NCBI GenBank assembly: GCA_035578155.1
Contig: JAPWDM010000015.1
Span: forward strand, 6,550,709 to 6,614,708
DNA from: Brachynemurus nebulosus
Lineage: Eukaryota; Arthropoda; Insecta; Neuroptera; Myrmeleontidae
Length of the DNA: 64,000 nt
Direction of reading: 5' to 3'
This document shows positions 34,355 to 46,167 of the stretch, one piece after another (positions within the stretch are counted from its first letter, which is position 1; every line of letters starts with the position of its first letter). The notes below the pieces were generated by a model. It had not been told where the DNA came from. It did no database searches and worked only from the letters and a program-made list of their open reading frames with translations. A program made the translations under genes and the position numbers.

Positions 34355-35882
34355 CAGTGTTGGCATCAATCAACTAAATTTTTTAGTTAACTAATTAGTT
34401 GATTAATATTTTTAGTCAACTAATTTATTCCTAACTAAATTATTCGCAATTAAAAAGTTAGTTGTAGTTGCAACTAAATTTTTCAATTTTTAGTTATTAG
34501 TTGTAGTTATAAATGTTTATAAACTAATAACTAAATTTTTCCCACATATTCCACACAGAAAGCATTATGGAACCAAACTGAAAGCGTCTGGTCTCGCGTA
34601 GAGTGTCCTGAAAGTCCCAAATGAAGTCCCAAGTCCCAGCTTCGAAAGTCCCAAAACAAATAAAATCCACTCTTCCACCTTTTTGTATTTTTAACTCCCC
34701 ATAGGAAGTTATTGTAATGGGTCCGATTTTACGAATCGCTAATTTTGACATATCTCCACGTTTCAAGGTCACTAGAATTCGAAACCATCGTTTTTAGCGT
34801 GATGTCTGTGTGTGCGTTCGTTAGTTCGTTCGTTCGTTCGTGAATTTTTTTTCGTCTCGCATATCTCGAGAACAAATGATAATATCAACTCCGGACTAAT
34901 TTCATTAGATGCGTAATCAAAAAAAGAAGACCGGATAAAGTTTTCAGCAAATTCGGATTAGCGCTTTGTTTTTTGTGGTAAAAAAACGGAATTAACTTTA
35001 TTAAGATAACATAGATTATATGGATTTTTTACCATAACATTATTATATAATGGCCTAAGAACCTTCCTTGATGTTAACAACGCCAGTATTTTATTACAAA
35101 ATTAAAAAAAAAAAAAAATAAGAAACTTGAAAAATTAGTTTTTGCCAAAATATATTTTGTCTCGCATATCTTGAGAACATGTTATCATTTGTTTGATAAG
35201 AGTGTAGCCCCAACCCTTAGGTACAGAAGGCGAAGCCCCCGGTATGGTGCAAGGGGCAAAGCCTCTATCGGGGGCCCAGGGGAGGAGTCGCCTGAAATGA
35301 AAAAAGAATTATTTATGTACAGTAATCTTCTAGTCTTTAAGGACACCCAATGGGAAGTTGATAGTGTGGGTAGACCTGTCCCCTAAATCTTTTAAATTGA
35401 TATTAGGAGAACATAATATATCCTATTCTTTAAAATTTAAAACAGATATTCTTGAACTCTTTTTCTACTATTCAAAAATAAATTCATGTTCCTCTGATAT
35501 CGTATTGGGATTTTGTTATTACTGTGTTACGGGCGTTCCGGCGATACCGTATTTGCGGAACTAAAAACCTATTTTTTGTCGTTATCGAACGGAAGGAAAT
35601 AAGGGTAGAAAATATATTCTTCGAAATATATCAAATTTGCTAAATTATATGTAGTTTTAATTACCAAAATCCTCCTTGACTTTTTTATCTCCTATGAATC
35701 AGTAACCTTACTATCTAATAAAATTAGTTATTAGTTATAACTAATAACTACAACTAAAAACTAAATTAGTTATTCGTTATAACTAATAACTAAATTTTCC
35801 AGTTATTAGTTATTAGTTACAAAAGAATAATTTAGTTATTAGTTATTAATTATTAGTTATAACTAACATTTGGCCAATACTG
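34355..35882. mobile_element. non-autonomous hAT with perfect 8-bp duplication
   Basis: Ends CAGTGTTGGC at 34355 and GGCCAATACTG at 35882, with perfect CCTCAAAG duplications at 34347-34354 and 35883-35890. Both ends carry long arrays of AACTAA/TTAGTT motifs (about 34375-34535 and 35715-35870), candidate transposase-binding sites. The interior is unrelated to any transposase. It includes a (TTCG)n run near 34815 and a GC-rich patch at 35200-35300. Confidence 0.9.
35200..35300. repeat. GC-rich patch inside an AT-rich MITE
   Basis: About 100 bp of roughly 60% GC containing AAGGCGAAGCCCCCGGTATG and AGGGGCAAAGCCTC, so short GGCRAAGCC-type units are repeated. Composition differs sharply from its surroundings. 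No frame across it is convincing and the origin is unknown. Confidence 0.6.
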
Positions 35883-36624
35883 CCTCAAAGTCATATTACA
35901 ACTATGTAACAGTGATATTTACAAAAATAACAAGACTGATGATGATGATTCTAATTTGCTGGAATCGATTAATTTAATAGAACTAACAGATGATTAGTTT
36001 TATTGAAATAAGTTCAATTTTCAGAAAAATTAAGTATCAAAACTTTATGGTTGTGATAGTTCCCATTTGAGTGATAAAAGAAAAAAAAAGTAGTCATTCC
36101 AATTATTATTATAGCATTATGAAAAATTTTAAGTTAAAATTTAACTATTTAGAAGCGATTAATCGTAGGATAAATGTTAATTATTTATTTAGACTTTTTG
36201 TGATTATTTTTATGATTGTTATAATTTCACCAAAAATTTTAAATTTAAAAATAACATTATTAAACTTGATTAATAATAAGATTTGTGTTTAATGTGTAAG
36301 GATTAAAAAAAAATTGCCATCGTATTTTATTGTATTTAAACATTAATGTTGATAAATATATATTATAAAGTTGACATATTTTTAAATAGTTTGCACTGCC
36401 TGTTTATTAAATTTAATTAATAAAAAATAAAATTTTTTTAAACAATCATTATTAATATAAAGTTTTATTTATTAAACGTCATTAAAGCTCGTGTAATTTC
36501 ATCGAAAATAAAGTTCAAAAAATATATAAGTGCACTTCCTTCCGGAATGAGATACTTTTGGGCTACTCGAGCGCCTCTCATCGGCGGATTTTGTTAAAAT
36601 TTTTCTGGCAACACTCCGCGAAAT

Positions 36625-38083
36625 ACGGTGGTGGTCGCCACGAACACCAGCTTAAAGTAACATGTTTTTGGTTTTTGATAAATTTTGGACGGCGAACATT
36701 TCAAAAGTCGTTATCATAATATTTTTTAAATTACGAATTTTGATAACAAATTTTTATTTTGCAGCATCAAACTTTTGTAAAGAGTTTCATTTTGAAGAAT
36801 AAAGTTATTTATACACACGCAGCGAATCGCGTAATGCATTCTTAATGAATTCATACCTTTGGTATCCAACACGCTAAAATATTAAGGGACAAAAAGTAAC
36901 AACGGAAAGTAAGAGTTTTATCGTATGTTGTTCGACGCCAAATTCAAATTTTATACAATCCAAGAAGACGCAATCCTTACAGCGGACGTCATTGGTATCA
37001 TTTAAGAGACTTTTTAAAACTATTAAACACGTATTTTTTATTTTTTTATTAGGTATGTATTTCTCGGGATATGTCATCGGTTTCTACACTTTTCTTACAG
37101 AATCAGGATAAAACTTGTTTTTACAATTCTAACGTCATTTGTTGCGAATCGAAAAAAATGTTTCGGACAAAAGTTACGTAATTCGTCCTGTCGAATCCAA
37201 ATATGCAAAAATAAATGGTCATTTATATTTAAGATTTCAAAGTTACCCCCAATCCCGCCCACAGAGGGAAGGGGGGGATGATTTTAGAACAGAAAGATGT
37301 CGTTTTCAGAAATATTAATTTTTTGTTACACAGATTTTTCCTACAATGCTTATTTTTCGAGATATACAAAATTCCAATTTAAATGAATCACCCGATATAC
37401 ATGTAGCACGTATCTTTCATAAAGTTCGCACCATATAGGAAACTTTTTTACTATTGATATTTTGAAAAATATTTTAGCGGGGTTAGTTGGTGCATCGATT
37501 GGAATGAAAAAGTAACTAAATAAATTTCACCCCCCACTTGTTATTTGGCGGAAAACCGGATATTTCAAATTTGTCAATTACGAAAAATGGTAATAATTTC
37601 AAAGTTATTGGTCACTTTCACATGAAATTTTCGCGTCGTATCAAAGTTGGGTCTAGTAATGGGTTTAGTACATGCAGCTGTGCAACCTATGGTATTTTTT
37701 AAGGTTTATTATGAAAATAAATAAATTACTTGACAATGTTATTTGCACTAGTGTTACTGAAAAGCCAATTAAGTGATAATTTGATTTCTTACAAAACACA
37801 TCGACTTTGAAGTATAATAATTCTGAATGAAATGAAACGGTGAAATACGGCGGTGTTGCTATTAGTTTTAATGCTAGAGCTAATAGAGTTTGTGTTACGG
37901 ACGTGACAAAAAGTACCTTTTTGTCGCATTAAAGCTAAGCATTAAAACTAATAATGTTATGTATTTTATATTCAGTACAAATATTGTGTACACATTTGTC
38001 TATCTGCTTACAAGGAAAGGTTCCCAGGTGTCCTCAACCGATTTGAATGCCGCTGAAATATGTTATTCTACGTCGAATTCTAA
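36625..38083. other. no gene seen
   Basis: AT-rich sequence with repetitive texture and no supported frame. CGAAATACGGTGGTGG near 36619 and GTGAAATACGGCGGTGT near 37840 may be traces of a repeat pair. Confidence 0.5.
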
Positions 38084-38126
38084 GAGACACGTATTTTTTA
38101 TTATCGGCGGAAAAACGGTTTGAAGG
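38084..38126. repeat. truncated copy of the Harbinger-type foldback end
   Basis: GACACGTATTTTTTATTATC followed by GGCGGAAAAACGGTTTGAAG matches the arm of the 47044-51551 foldback (near 47118-47160) with few changes. This is a fragment of the same repeat family about 9 kb away. Confidence 0.7.
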
Positions 38127-38132
38127 AAAAAT

Positions 38133-38397
38133 GAAAAAGACGATGAAATAGAATTAGGATCATACGTAATAGTAAACTACGAGGGGAAGTATTTTCCTGG
38201 GATTATCAAAAATATTGACAGAGAATAAAGAAGTTAGTACAATGATTCTATCAGCTAAAAATACGTTTAAATGGCCGGATAAAGAAGATAAAATTTGGTA
38301 TGCTAATGACAGCATAATCGAAAAAATAAATGCTCCTGTGTTAATTAATAGTAGAGGTTCATACAAAGTTGCAGAAATGGCCAAATATCTTTACTGA
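38133..38397 (+). pseudogene. transposase C-terminal domain fragment
   Basis: Two frames joined by a +1 shift near 38224. The first contains LGSYVIVNYEGKYFPGIIKN, the second KIWYANDSIIEKINAPVLIN and then SYKVAEMAKYLY before the stop. This pattern resembles a small beta-barrel C-terminal domain seen after the DDE core of several insect transposase families (from memory). Only the tail is present. It lies directly after a fragment of the Harbinger-type foldback and about 700 bp before the Mutator/YqaJ relic, with no proof that it belongs to either. Confidence 0.45.
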
Positions 38398-38579
38398 ATC
38401 TGGTTGCTTTCATCAGTTAGTTTTTACTATTGAGTCATTTTTAGAAATTTCATTTATTATGAGCTTTTGATAATTGATATTAATGATGATTAAACCAAAA
38501 ACGTAGGTTTTTCTTAAGAAGTTTATTTATTTTTTTTTGTGATGGAAAGTGTGCCATTTAGTTTTAAGAATTTTTATTG

Positions 38580-38712
38580 TGATTTTTAAGACTGAAAATG
38601 ATAATTTAATTGTGATTGTTAATACTGAAAATGATAATTTAATTGTGATTGTTAAGACTGAAAATGATAATTTAATTGTGATTGTTAAGACTGAAAATGA
38701 TAATTTAATTGA
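38580..38712. repeat. 33-bp minisatellite, about four copies
   Basis: The unit GTGATTGTTAAGACTGAAAA followed by TGATAATTTAATT is repeated nearly perfectly. Its minus-strand translation gives a spurious repeated peptide. Confidence 0.9.
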
Positions 38713-39088
38713 TCTCAATTAGTCCTAAGAGTAAACCTTGATTTTTAATAAAGTTGATTATAAAAAACATCTCCTTTTGTGGTATATATTTTTTATTTCA
38801 CCTTGTTTTAAAAATGGTCAATCTCTGGTACAAATCCTGTCAACAACTGGGGCCTGCTGGTCAAAGTAAGGAACATTTCAGTTATTAGAGTGCTATATAA
38901 AATAATCAAAAAACCAAAAAGAATTAAGTGTTTTCCTTTTCAATTATAACTTTTAATTAGATAACCTACAGTACAAAAAATAAATTAGTAAAAAATACCG
39001 TAATTAGGTTAAATAATAACATTGTGAAGTTAAATTTTTTCCTTAAGTGGTTTGAGATTGGTACATTCATCCTAGTACAGATTTGATC

Positions 39089-41151
39089 GTACAGGGCAAA
39101 AGACTCTTTGATGTGGCACATTTGTTTAACAATTGAAAAATATTCAGCATAGTAATTTTGGGTGTACCTTTGCTAATTTAGAAAAACTTCTGTTGAAAAA
39201 AGAAGTTAGGTCGGGATTTTATAGTGAATTTAATTTTACGTGTAATATGACACAGGAAATTATTTCAACAGAAAAATCTGATGGCAAAGAAGTTTTTGAA
39301 TCAAACTTAGAATGGTTAAAGCCACAATTTGCACGGGAAATGGATTTTCACAGTTAGAAGAAACATCGGGATTATTAAATATGCCATGTTTAAGTGTACG
39401 CTCATATTTAAAGCATCAAGAAATTGTCAGCAATAAAATTATAGAATTAGCTTGGGAAAAAATGGAAGACGGGGGTAAAGAGGAAGCTAGATTAGCCATA
39501 CAAGAAGGAAATGTGAGTGATGATGGTTATCCGCAAATAACAGTTGTTGCAGATGGTTCTTGGGCTAAAAGATCGTATTGAAGAAATTATAATTCGTTGT
39601 CCGGAGTTGCCTGTATTGTAGGATATAGAACTAAGAAGATTTTATTTATTGGAGTGAGAAATTCATATTGCTGTATTTACACTCGAGCAAAAACAAAAAA
39701 TATAGAGATACCCGAACATTATTGTTTCAAGAATTGGTCGAAAACGACGACGGCAATGGAAGCAGATATTATTGTGGAAGGATTTAAAAATAGTAAAGTG
39801 ATGCATGGTTTAATATATAATAGGTTTATTGGTGATGGTGATAGTAGTGTAATTAGTCAGATAATGAAAACGATGCCTTATGGACAAAATATTATAGTTA
39901 GAAAAGTTGAGTGTACGAATCACATTTTAAGGAATTATATAAATAGACTCAGAGATGTCACCAAGAAAACTATTTATCAGAACGAGTCTATTCCAGTAAT
40001 TATTCGAAACAAATTGAAGGAAAATTTACAACGATTAAGAACATCTGTTAAATGTGCTATTAATTATAGATATAATCCAACACCACATTAGATGTAAAAG
40101 TTAAAGACTTAGTTAGGGATTTAAAAAATGGTCCGGGTCATGTGTTTGGGGAACACAATAAGTGTCAGGAAATAGGATATTTTTGTCAAGAACCTAAAGT
40201 TAGTGAGGAAACTGTAATAAACGATTTTCGTGTTTGTGGTATTTGGGATGATATTCAGTCAGCATTAAATTTACTAGTTCATCATGCAAATAGTCTAATT
40301 TTTAATTTAAACAATAACGTGGCGGAATCTTTTAATGCAGTTGTAGCCAAATTTATTAATGGTAAAAGGGTAAATTATACATCACGTGGTGCATATGAAG
40401 CTAGATGTCACGCTGCAGTCCTTTCCTTTAATGAGGGTAAAAATTACCACGAATCCCTCCATAAAGCTCTTGGCAATGAAAGTCCCGGTCATCATACAAA
40501 AAAGTACATAAAAAGAAAAATTTCGGAAAAGGTGAGGCAAAATTTATGCAAAAAATTTAAAAGACGAAAACAATTTACTTTAGATGCTGATGAACATTAT
40601 GGTACCGTTGAAAATGAAAAACCAGATATAGATCCAATTGAATTCAGAATTAAAAAGACGAATTTTTAAAATCATTAATGGAAACCGAAGATGAGAGAAG
40701 CCAGTTACAGCAAGAAACTGTAAGTCAATCAACTTCAGATATTTGGAAATTAGAACGCAGGAAAAGATTAACCGCTAGTTATTTTGGAACAATTTGTAAA
40801 ATGTGTAAAACAACCTCATGTGAAAGTGTTTTAAAGTCAATTTTGTACTCTACTTTTTATGGCTCATCCGCTACTCGACATGGATTAGAAAAAGAACCAT
40901 TAGCTATTAGAAATTTCGAAAACCTAACTAATATAAAAGTCGAACCGGCTGGTTTATTTATTGATGAAAAATTATATTATTATATTGCCGCAAGCCCTGA
41001 TGGACTAATTAGTAATGACGGACTAATAGAAGTGAAATGCCCCGCAAGTACTGCTAAATATACCCCTCAAGAAGCAATACAGCATAATCGCATTAAATTT
41101 TGCACTTTAGTTAATGGGAATTTGAATTTAAAAAGAAGCCATAATTATTAA
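39089..41151 (+). pseudogene. Mutator-like transposase joined to a YqaJ-type nuclease domain, broken
   Basis: From about 39089 (GKRLFDVAHLFN) through QHSNFGCTFANLEKL the sequence follows the arthropod 'Mutator-like' transposase domain. VVADGSWAKRSY carries the likely first Asp, FIGDGDSSVISQI the second, and KVECTNHILRNYI the Glu. After an NNNVAESFNAVVAKF block it passes at 40678 into a YqaJ/lambda-exonuclease-like domain: RRKRLTASYFGTICKM, RHGLEKEPLAIRNFE, AASPDGLI, then the catalytic GLIEVKCPAS. YqaJ-family proteins are metal-dependent DNA nucleases. A stop at about 39579 and frameshifts near 39340, 40090 and 40670 split it into five pieces. It stops at 41149, before the usual YqaJ C-terminal helix. 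No terminal repeats were identified. Confidence 0.8.
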
Positions 41152-42687
41152 TTTCAAACGAAAAGAAAATATTGTTTTTTTATACTTTGGATTCCTAGGG
41201 GATTAATGTACGAAAAGATATATGTTGATGGCAATTTCTGGAAGTGTAAAATCCAAAATAAATTAAGAAGATTTTTATTTTAGTTGTATGTTACCGGAAT
41301 TAATAGACCCACGCTTCACGAGGAATGTGTCTATACGAAATCCCGCACGTACCTAAATAAAAATTTCTGATAAACATACAGAAATTACTTTTAATTTTGT
41401 TTGAAGCAATACATAAGTATGACACTCTTTTTTTCAATACTAACACTATTATTTTTTTATTTGATTTTCTTTTTTCTTAGATTTTGTATATTCTAGATCA
41501 CATATGCATAGAATATCTCATTCATCTTACAAAATAATCCCCATGTTGTTTAACATTCGTATTATATCATTATTTTTCTTTGATATGTAATTATTTAGAA
41601 ATGTTTTATTTGGATCTTTTATGTTTTCAGGAAATAGTAAAATTTGTGTCCTCAAAACTTTTCTCCTTAGAGAGGCTTTCTTGGAGAATAATTTGATGCT
41701 AACTAGTTTATCTCATAAAATTATATGCACTATAAGTTTTTATTTTAAGACAATAAACTTTTAGCAATGTTTCTGGGTGCATTTTGCACTTCAAGGATAT
41801 GATAAAAACTGTATCCTGAAAACCTTTTTCCAAAAAGGTTTTTTAAAAAATCATATTATTATTTTTTATGTATAATTATGCAGTACATATAAATAATTTT
41901 ATTATATTGTGTACGTATTTAAAAATTATTGTATATTATTGTTATTTTATGATATGTATTTACTTAGATATGTTTTCTTGAGGGATTTTTGCATTTTCAA
42001 GGTACAATTGAGTTTGCACCATGAAAACTTTTCCCCTCAATAGGAATTTTTTTTTAATGGTCTTCTAAGCAATTTTCGTCAATTTTGAAAACTACATTTT
42101 GAATTCATAAATCAATAGTAAATTGGGGAAAATTCCTTACTGACTAATAAGTAATAAAAATATAAATTCTGAAACGCCCATGTTTTTTATTTAAGTTCCA
42201 ATTAATCAATTGATTTGATTTAGTTCACATTCAAACTACTGAATAATAAAAACTACATACACGTAATGTAGCAATGCAATTCGTATTCATATCCTTTTTA
42301 CTAGACGGATTACTTATAAAAGTGATAATCTTTAGAAAAGTATTTTTTTCTTTTGTCATTGTCTGTTATCTTTTACGTTTTTAATGAATGATACGTTTTT
42401 AGCCAAGTAAATATTAACGAAATTTGAAATATTGGACTACCATAAAAAAAAAACTATCTTATTGTGAAATAACTATTATGTATAACACTGAATTATTGAC
42501 CATAAAGATCAATGAAGAAACATATCCAGACTATTAGGTATATAGCATTTGAATAGGATATTACATTTCAAATCTCTTCACACATATTCTTTTAAAAATG
42601 ATTATATATACTGTTACGTTCTGTACAACGTTATCAAATTAAAAAAAAAATTGCTTATTTTCAAAGTTAATTTTATTGTACTTATTC
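41152..42687. other. no gene seen
   Basis: AT-rich (above 75% by eye). Repeated AACTTTTCTCC/AACTTTTCCCC and GAGGCTTTC-type fragments near 41655-42050 hint at diverged duplications. No supported frame. Confidence 0.5.
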
Positions 42688-42955
42688 TGTTGCCGCCCAC
42701 TGTACTTTCGCTGCTGGCGCAAACTATACTTTAAGCTGTGTCAAATTTATTGCATTTTTTTTCAAGTTGGTATTACTGCGCGCGTAATAGGTAGATAGTT
42801 TTGGAGGTAAACTACGCTATAAATATCAGTTGTTCGATAATGTCAGTTTCATTTTTAATTTGATTTTTTTGTAATCCCGATTGGACTTCTGTATAACAGG
42901 AATTTTGTAACGAAACTATGTGATAGTTTGAATAAACTTTGTAATATGGAAAACA
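42688..42955 (+). repeat. possible solo LTR
   Basis: Starts TGTTGCCGCC and ends GGAAAACA. In LTR order it has CTATAAATATCAGTTG (TATA plus initiator-like, near 42817) and then AATAAACTTTG near 42930. No target duplication or second copy was found, so this rests on signal order alone. Confidence 0.25.
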
Positions 42956-43019
42956 TTGAGTGGCATATTATACAATTTGTGCAACTTTGTTAAGCTAAAA
43001 TCATGTGTTGTTTTAATGG

Positions 43020-43218
43020 ACAAATCCAGGAAGCACTGGACTCGCCAGTGGTCTAAATTTGGAGTTAACGCCTTCTCATGTGAATTGCATCTACATTTTG
43101 GATGACCATCACAGTTTCAATGTTCTAAAGCCCAATTAATACTATCTTTAGAGTGGAAATCTTTAGTTAAGTAATCTTTTTGGCATACTCTTATACCTTC
43201 TTTGCAACATGGTGCTTG
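43020..43218 (-). pseudogene. Cys-rich coding fragment, unrecognised
   Basis: Minus-strand frame of about 65 codons with one internal stop. It includes PCCKEGIRVCQKDYLTKDF, then INWALEH before the stop, then NCDGHPKCRCNSHEKAL and HWRVQCF. Several Cys and His residues are spaced as in a small zinc-binding domain. No family recognised, and no splice signals or neighbours help. It could be a piece of a transposon accessory protein or a dead host exon. Confidence 0.3.
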
Positions 43219-43266
43219 GTGCTTACTTTAATTAACACATTAACATTGCATAGTGAACCTAATAGT

Positions 43267-43412
43267 GTAAAACAGTTGAATTCTATTAACTTTTCTGCCA
43301 TTCAAATTTTCTATTAATTCCTTGTAATGTGTTAGTTTTCATATTAACGTAAAACAGTAAGATTTCTATTAACGTTTCTGTCACTAAAATTTTCTCTTAA
43401 TTTCTATTAACT
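43267..43412. repeat. diverged direct duplication
   Basis: GTAAAACAGT...TTCTATTAAC.TTTCTG with following AAATTTTCT.TTAATT occurs at about 43267 and 43350. The remainder to 44302 is AT-rich with no gene. Confidence 0.5.
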
Positions 43413-44302
43413 TCCTAAAGTTTGCATACTAATTGTAATTTAAGGCTACCTACCTAACCTAATTATAATTTTAATTTTATAGCATGCTTATTGGTCAGTA
43501 GATATTTGTATTCCGTAACTTTTCTATATTTTCCTACGTTCTCTTTTATATTTTATTAAAATTATTGTATTTTCGTAAATTCTCTATATTTACTTACGTA
43601 ATGATCCTTTTCTTGTTCTATTTTATATCTTACTAAAATATTTACTGACTGACAAAACTTTTAATATTATGTAATTTATTTCTAAACTAATTTGTTGCCA
43701 TTTTACATTTTCCTAAATTTTAATAATTTATTTATACTGTTAATTGTTATTGAAACAAGAAATTGTTATTAATTATTTATTTGTTCAAAATAGTTTTATA
43801 AACCCTCACGACCTTGAAATTGTACTAAAAATTGTACAATTAAACAATTAAACAAAAAAAATTTACATGTAAGACTGAACTAGCTAAGGCAAAAATAAAT
43901 TTTTTAAATTTCAAACTGAAAAATTTCTATTATTAAAAATTTTCCTACTTTTTTTCAGTGCAATAAGAAATTTTCTTAATACAAACATTGAAAATTTAAT
44001 TTTAATAAATCTCTTTTTTTTTTACTTTGAATTACCTAACAATACATATAAAAAAAGATAGGCGATGCTATTACTTTAAAGTTGTATATTTACGTTCTTT
44101 TTCCTCTGGATATTTTTATTACTACTAATGAAGGTATAATTGTCAATAAGAGAACCAAATGCAATATTTTTATATAACTTGAAATGAGTCTGTTCTTGTT
44201 TAACGTATCTATCATAATTTAAACATGATTTTTGTGAGATCAGTGTGCGGTAAGGATAGCAACAGAAGCTAAACTTCTCCAATTTTGTCTTTTATTTTTT
44301 GA

Positions 44303-44536
44303 GTATATACCCTTAACCTAACCTTAACTAACCTCACCACCTACTTTTTATACCAAAGTCGAAGTATATTGTCAAAACTAACTTGACTAACCTAACCTTA
44401 ACTAACCTCACCACCTAGTTTTTATATCAAAGTCGAAGCATATTGTCAAAACTAACTTAACTAACCTAACCTTAATTAACCTCACCACCTAGTTTTTATA
44501 TCAAAGCCGAAGTATATTGTCAAAACTAACTAAACT
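44303..44536. repeat. 74-bp satellite, three copies
   Basis: CTCACCAC recurs at 44333, 44407 and 44481, an exact 74-bp period. Each unit holds TAACCTAACCTTAACTAACC, then TTTTTATAYCAAAGTCGAAG and TATTGTCAAAACTAACT. The same unit returns 12 kb away at 56795-57690. Confidence 0.95.
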
Positions 44537-44569
44537 AATTAGTACTTATCACTGGCAGTAAAAAGTCCG

Positions 44570-45047
44570 GTATATTTATACTTTTATATAACGTCCCCAG
44601 CTGGATGATTTTAGGGGCGCTGAAAACGTAATTTGAGGGGCGCGAAAATGGTGAAATTTTTTTGGGCGGAGCAAAATTAAAAAAATTTTTGAAGTGAGGA
44701 GCAAAAAAAAAAGGTCGACAGTCATAATTTATGTTAGGGTCAATGGTCCTGGAGCAAGTGATGAGCAAAAAAAAAAAGGTCGACAGTCATTTTATGATAG
44801 GGTCAATGGTCCTGGAGCAAGTGATGAGCAAAAAAAAAAAAAAACGTGAATAGTAACAATTTATGATAGGGTTAAAGTGAATTTGTAAGTAGGTGATGAC
44901 CAAAAAAAAAAAAAAGGTCAATGGTGCCGATTTATGGTAGGGTCCAGGTGACTTTTTTTTGTCATCATCCAGTTAAAAATTTTTTTGCTGCGAGGGGCGC
45001 CAACAGGAAAATTTGCCCCCTCCTTATAACTCTTGGTTCGGCCCTGA
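44570..45047. mobile_element. probable hAT-type MITE with internal minisatellite
   Basis: The right end reads TTGGTTCGGCCCTG (minus strand CAGGGCCGAACCAA), a typical hAT MITE end. GGGGCGC-rich stretches flank both sides (about 44615-44645 and 44993-45000). The exact left end and duplication were not found. Confidence 0.4.
44692..44960. repeat. minisatellite, about 64-70 bp unit, four copies
   Basis: The unit holds GATGAGC plus a poly-A run of 10-15, GGTCGACAGTCA, TTTATGATAGGGTCAATGG and TCCTGGAGCAAGT. Copies diverge to the right, and the A-runs expand. Confidence 0.85.
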
Positions 45048-45121
45048 GTAAGGGTAAGGCCCAATTTAAAATGACCGAGAGAAGAGCGTTAATGTAAATT
45101 GGGCCTAAGGGTAAAAAGTAA

Positions 45122-46167
45122 AGGAGCCTACAGACAATCAACTTAGTCGAAAACCTTGTTGTCAACCAAGTCGTTAGTTTTTGCTACAGACGAAATTGAA
45201 TGTTGGCAACCAAGTTGCAAACATCATTTTCGTGCATGTTATCGACTTAGCTGGATTATTCCTGTTGCTGTTTTTTATTATTGTATTTGATTTTTATTAT
45301 ATTCTACGGTTGTAATCACGTAATATAGCTTGTTAGTGAACAATGAACAATGAACAACAAACAATGTTTGTTAATCTTTTTTTAAGGCTATCAACATTGG
45401 CATCTGGTTCAAGTCTTGGTCTAAAAGTTTTGGCCAGGCATTCTTCTTTTTGTTTTTATCCTTAAAAATTCCCGATTTCAGTTTCCACAGCTCGGTAAAT
45501 TCTATTAATGTATTAAAAAAATCTACCCGAATTTGTTCTTTTGGCATATTATTCATATTTAATTGAACAAACAAGGAAAAGTAAATAAAAACTAGCGTCC
45601 GATCGAAACAGGATCTGCAGCCGAAACCGAAACTTTGGCTTCGGTCTCAATTTCGACTGAAACCTAAATCCAAACCGAAACTTATTTAGACATGTTAAAA
45701 TTTCAATTTTATGCTGAAATCTAGTGTAGCGCAACAATTCACGAACACTGAGCGGCCGAAGTTTCGGTTGATTTTTGGCCGAAGCCGAAATTATAGCCGA
45801 AATTAGATTTTTTGGCCGAAACTGAAACAAAAGGTTCGGTCAGTCACTAATAAAACTGGCCAAACGGCAACGTATAGTAAAATAAAAAATAATAAAATCG
45901 TATATCTTGACAGTTCAACTTCAAACATACAAAACTGATGTTTATAAAATTGTTGTCAACCCCCATACAGACGTTACAACAATGTTGTCAACATCAAGCT
46001 CCGCCCACCGAATATTGAAAGTTTTTGATTTTATCTCAACCAGTGTTTCAACATGAAGTATCAACCATCAACCAACCTACAGACGTTCAACATTGTCGTT
46101 AACACAGTATTCGGTAAAGTAAATTGACTACAAGGTATTTAACTAAGTTGATCGCCTGTAGGCCCCT
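45122..46167. mobile_element. small Harbinger-type relic with TAA duplication
   Basis: AGGAGCCTACAGACAATCAA at 45122 pairs with TTGATCGCCTGTAGGCCCCT ending at 46167. TAA lies on both sides (45119-45121, 46168-46170). Extended imperfect arms continue inward (CTTAGTCGAAAACCTTG). It holds a MADF-like fragment and a GCCGAAAC-repeat-rich insert (about 45596-45852) resembling another MITE. Confidence 0.75.
45371..45574 (-). pseudogene. MADF-domain fragment
   Basis: Minus-strand frame with VDFFNTLIEFTELWKLKSG followed by KNKKKNAWPKLL. This is the pattern of the first two helices of a MADF domain (LW..KS..Y..K..K..AW..I). MADF proteins are the DNA-binding partners in Harbinger elements, fitting the surrounding TAA-flanked terminal repeats. 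The rest of the gene is missing. Confidence 0.5.

Larger units (their letters stand above)
34080..35997 (+). pseudogene. hAT transposase C-terminal dimerisation domain, interrupted
   Basis: Begins near 34080; ITQFWIAVSKIENVNGDKSF is followed by LSLPISNAAVERIFSIM and VKTKLRNR. This is the strongly conserved hAT-C dimerisation motif that holds transposase multimers together. A frameshift at about 34275 leads to MLMALVRIRAHMSAF. The frame is cut at 34354 by the 1528-bp non-autonomous hAT. It resumes at 35891 and ends in an acidic tail (KTDDDDSNLLESINLIELTD) with a TAG at 35995-35997. The zinc-finger BED domain and most of the RNase H-like catalytic core are missing or unrecognisable. Dead. Confidence 0.85.
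33647..36616 (+). mobile_element. hAT element, degenerate, split by a second hAT
   Basis: CAGTGTTGCCAGATTGGGC at 33647 pairs with TCTGGCAACACTC ending at 36616. Flanking 8-mers CGCAAGAT (33639-33646) and CGCGAAAT (36617-36624) agree at six of eight positions, as expected for an aged 8-bp hAT duplication. TTGGGCTA recurs near both ends. The C-terminal dimerisation domain of the transposase remains inside. Confidence 0.75.

Noticed and set aside
38527..38718. Minus-strand frame with a repeated 11-residue peptide
   Set aside because: It is the 33-bp minisatellite read through; no start context or homology.
44965..45165. Minus-strand frame of 66 codons
   Set aside because: Covers the end of the hAT-type MITE and adjacent TIR; no conserved pattern.
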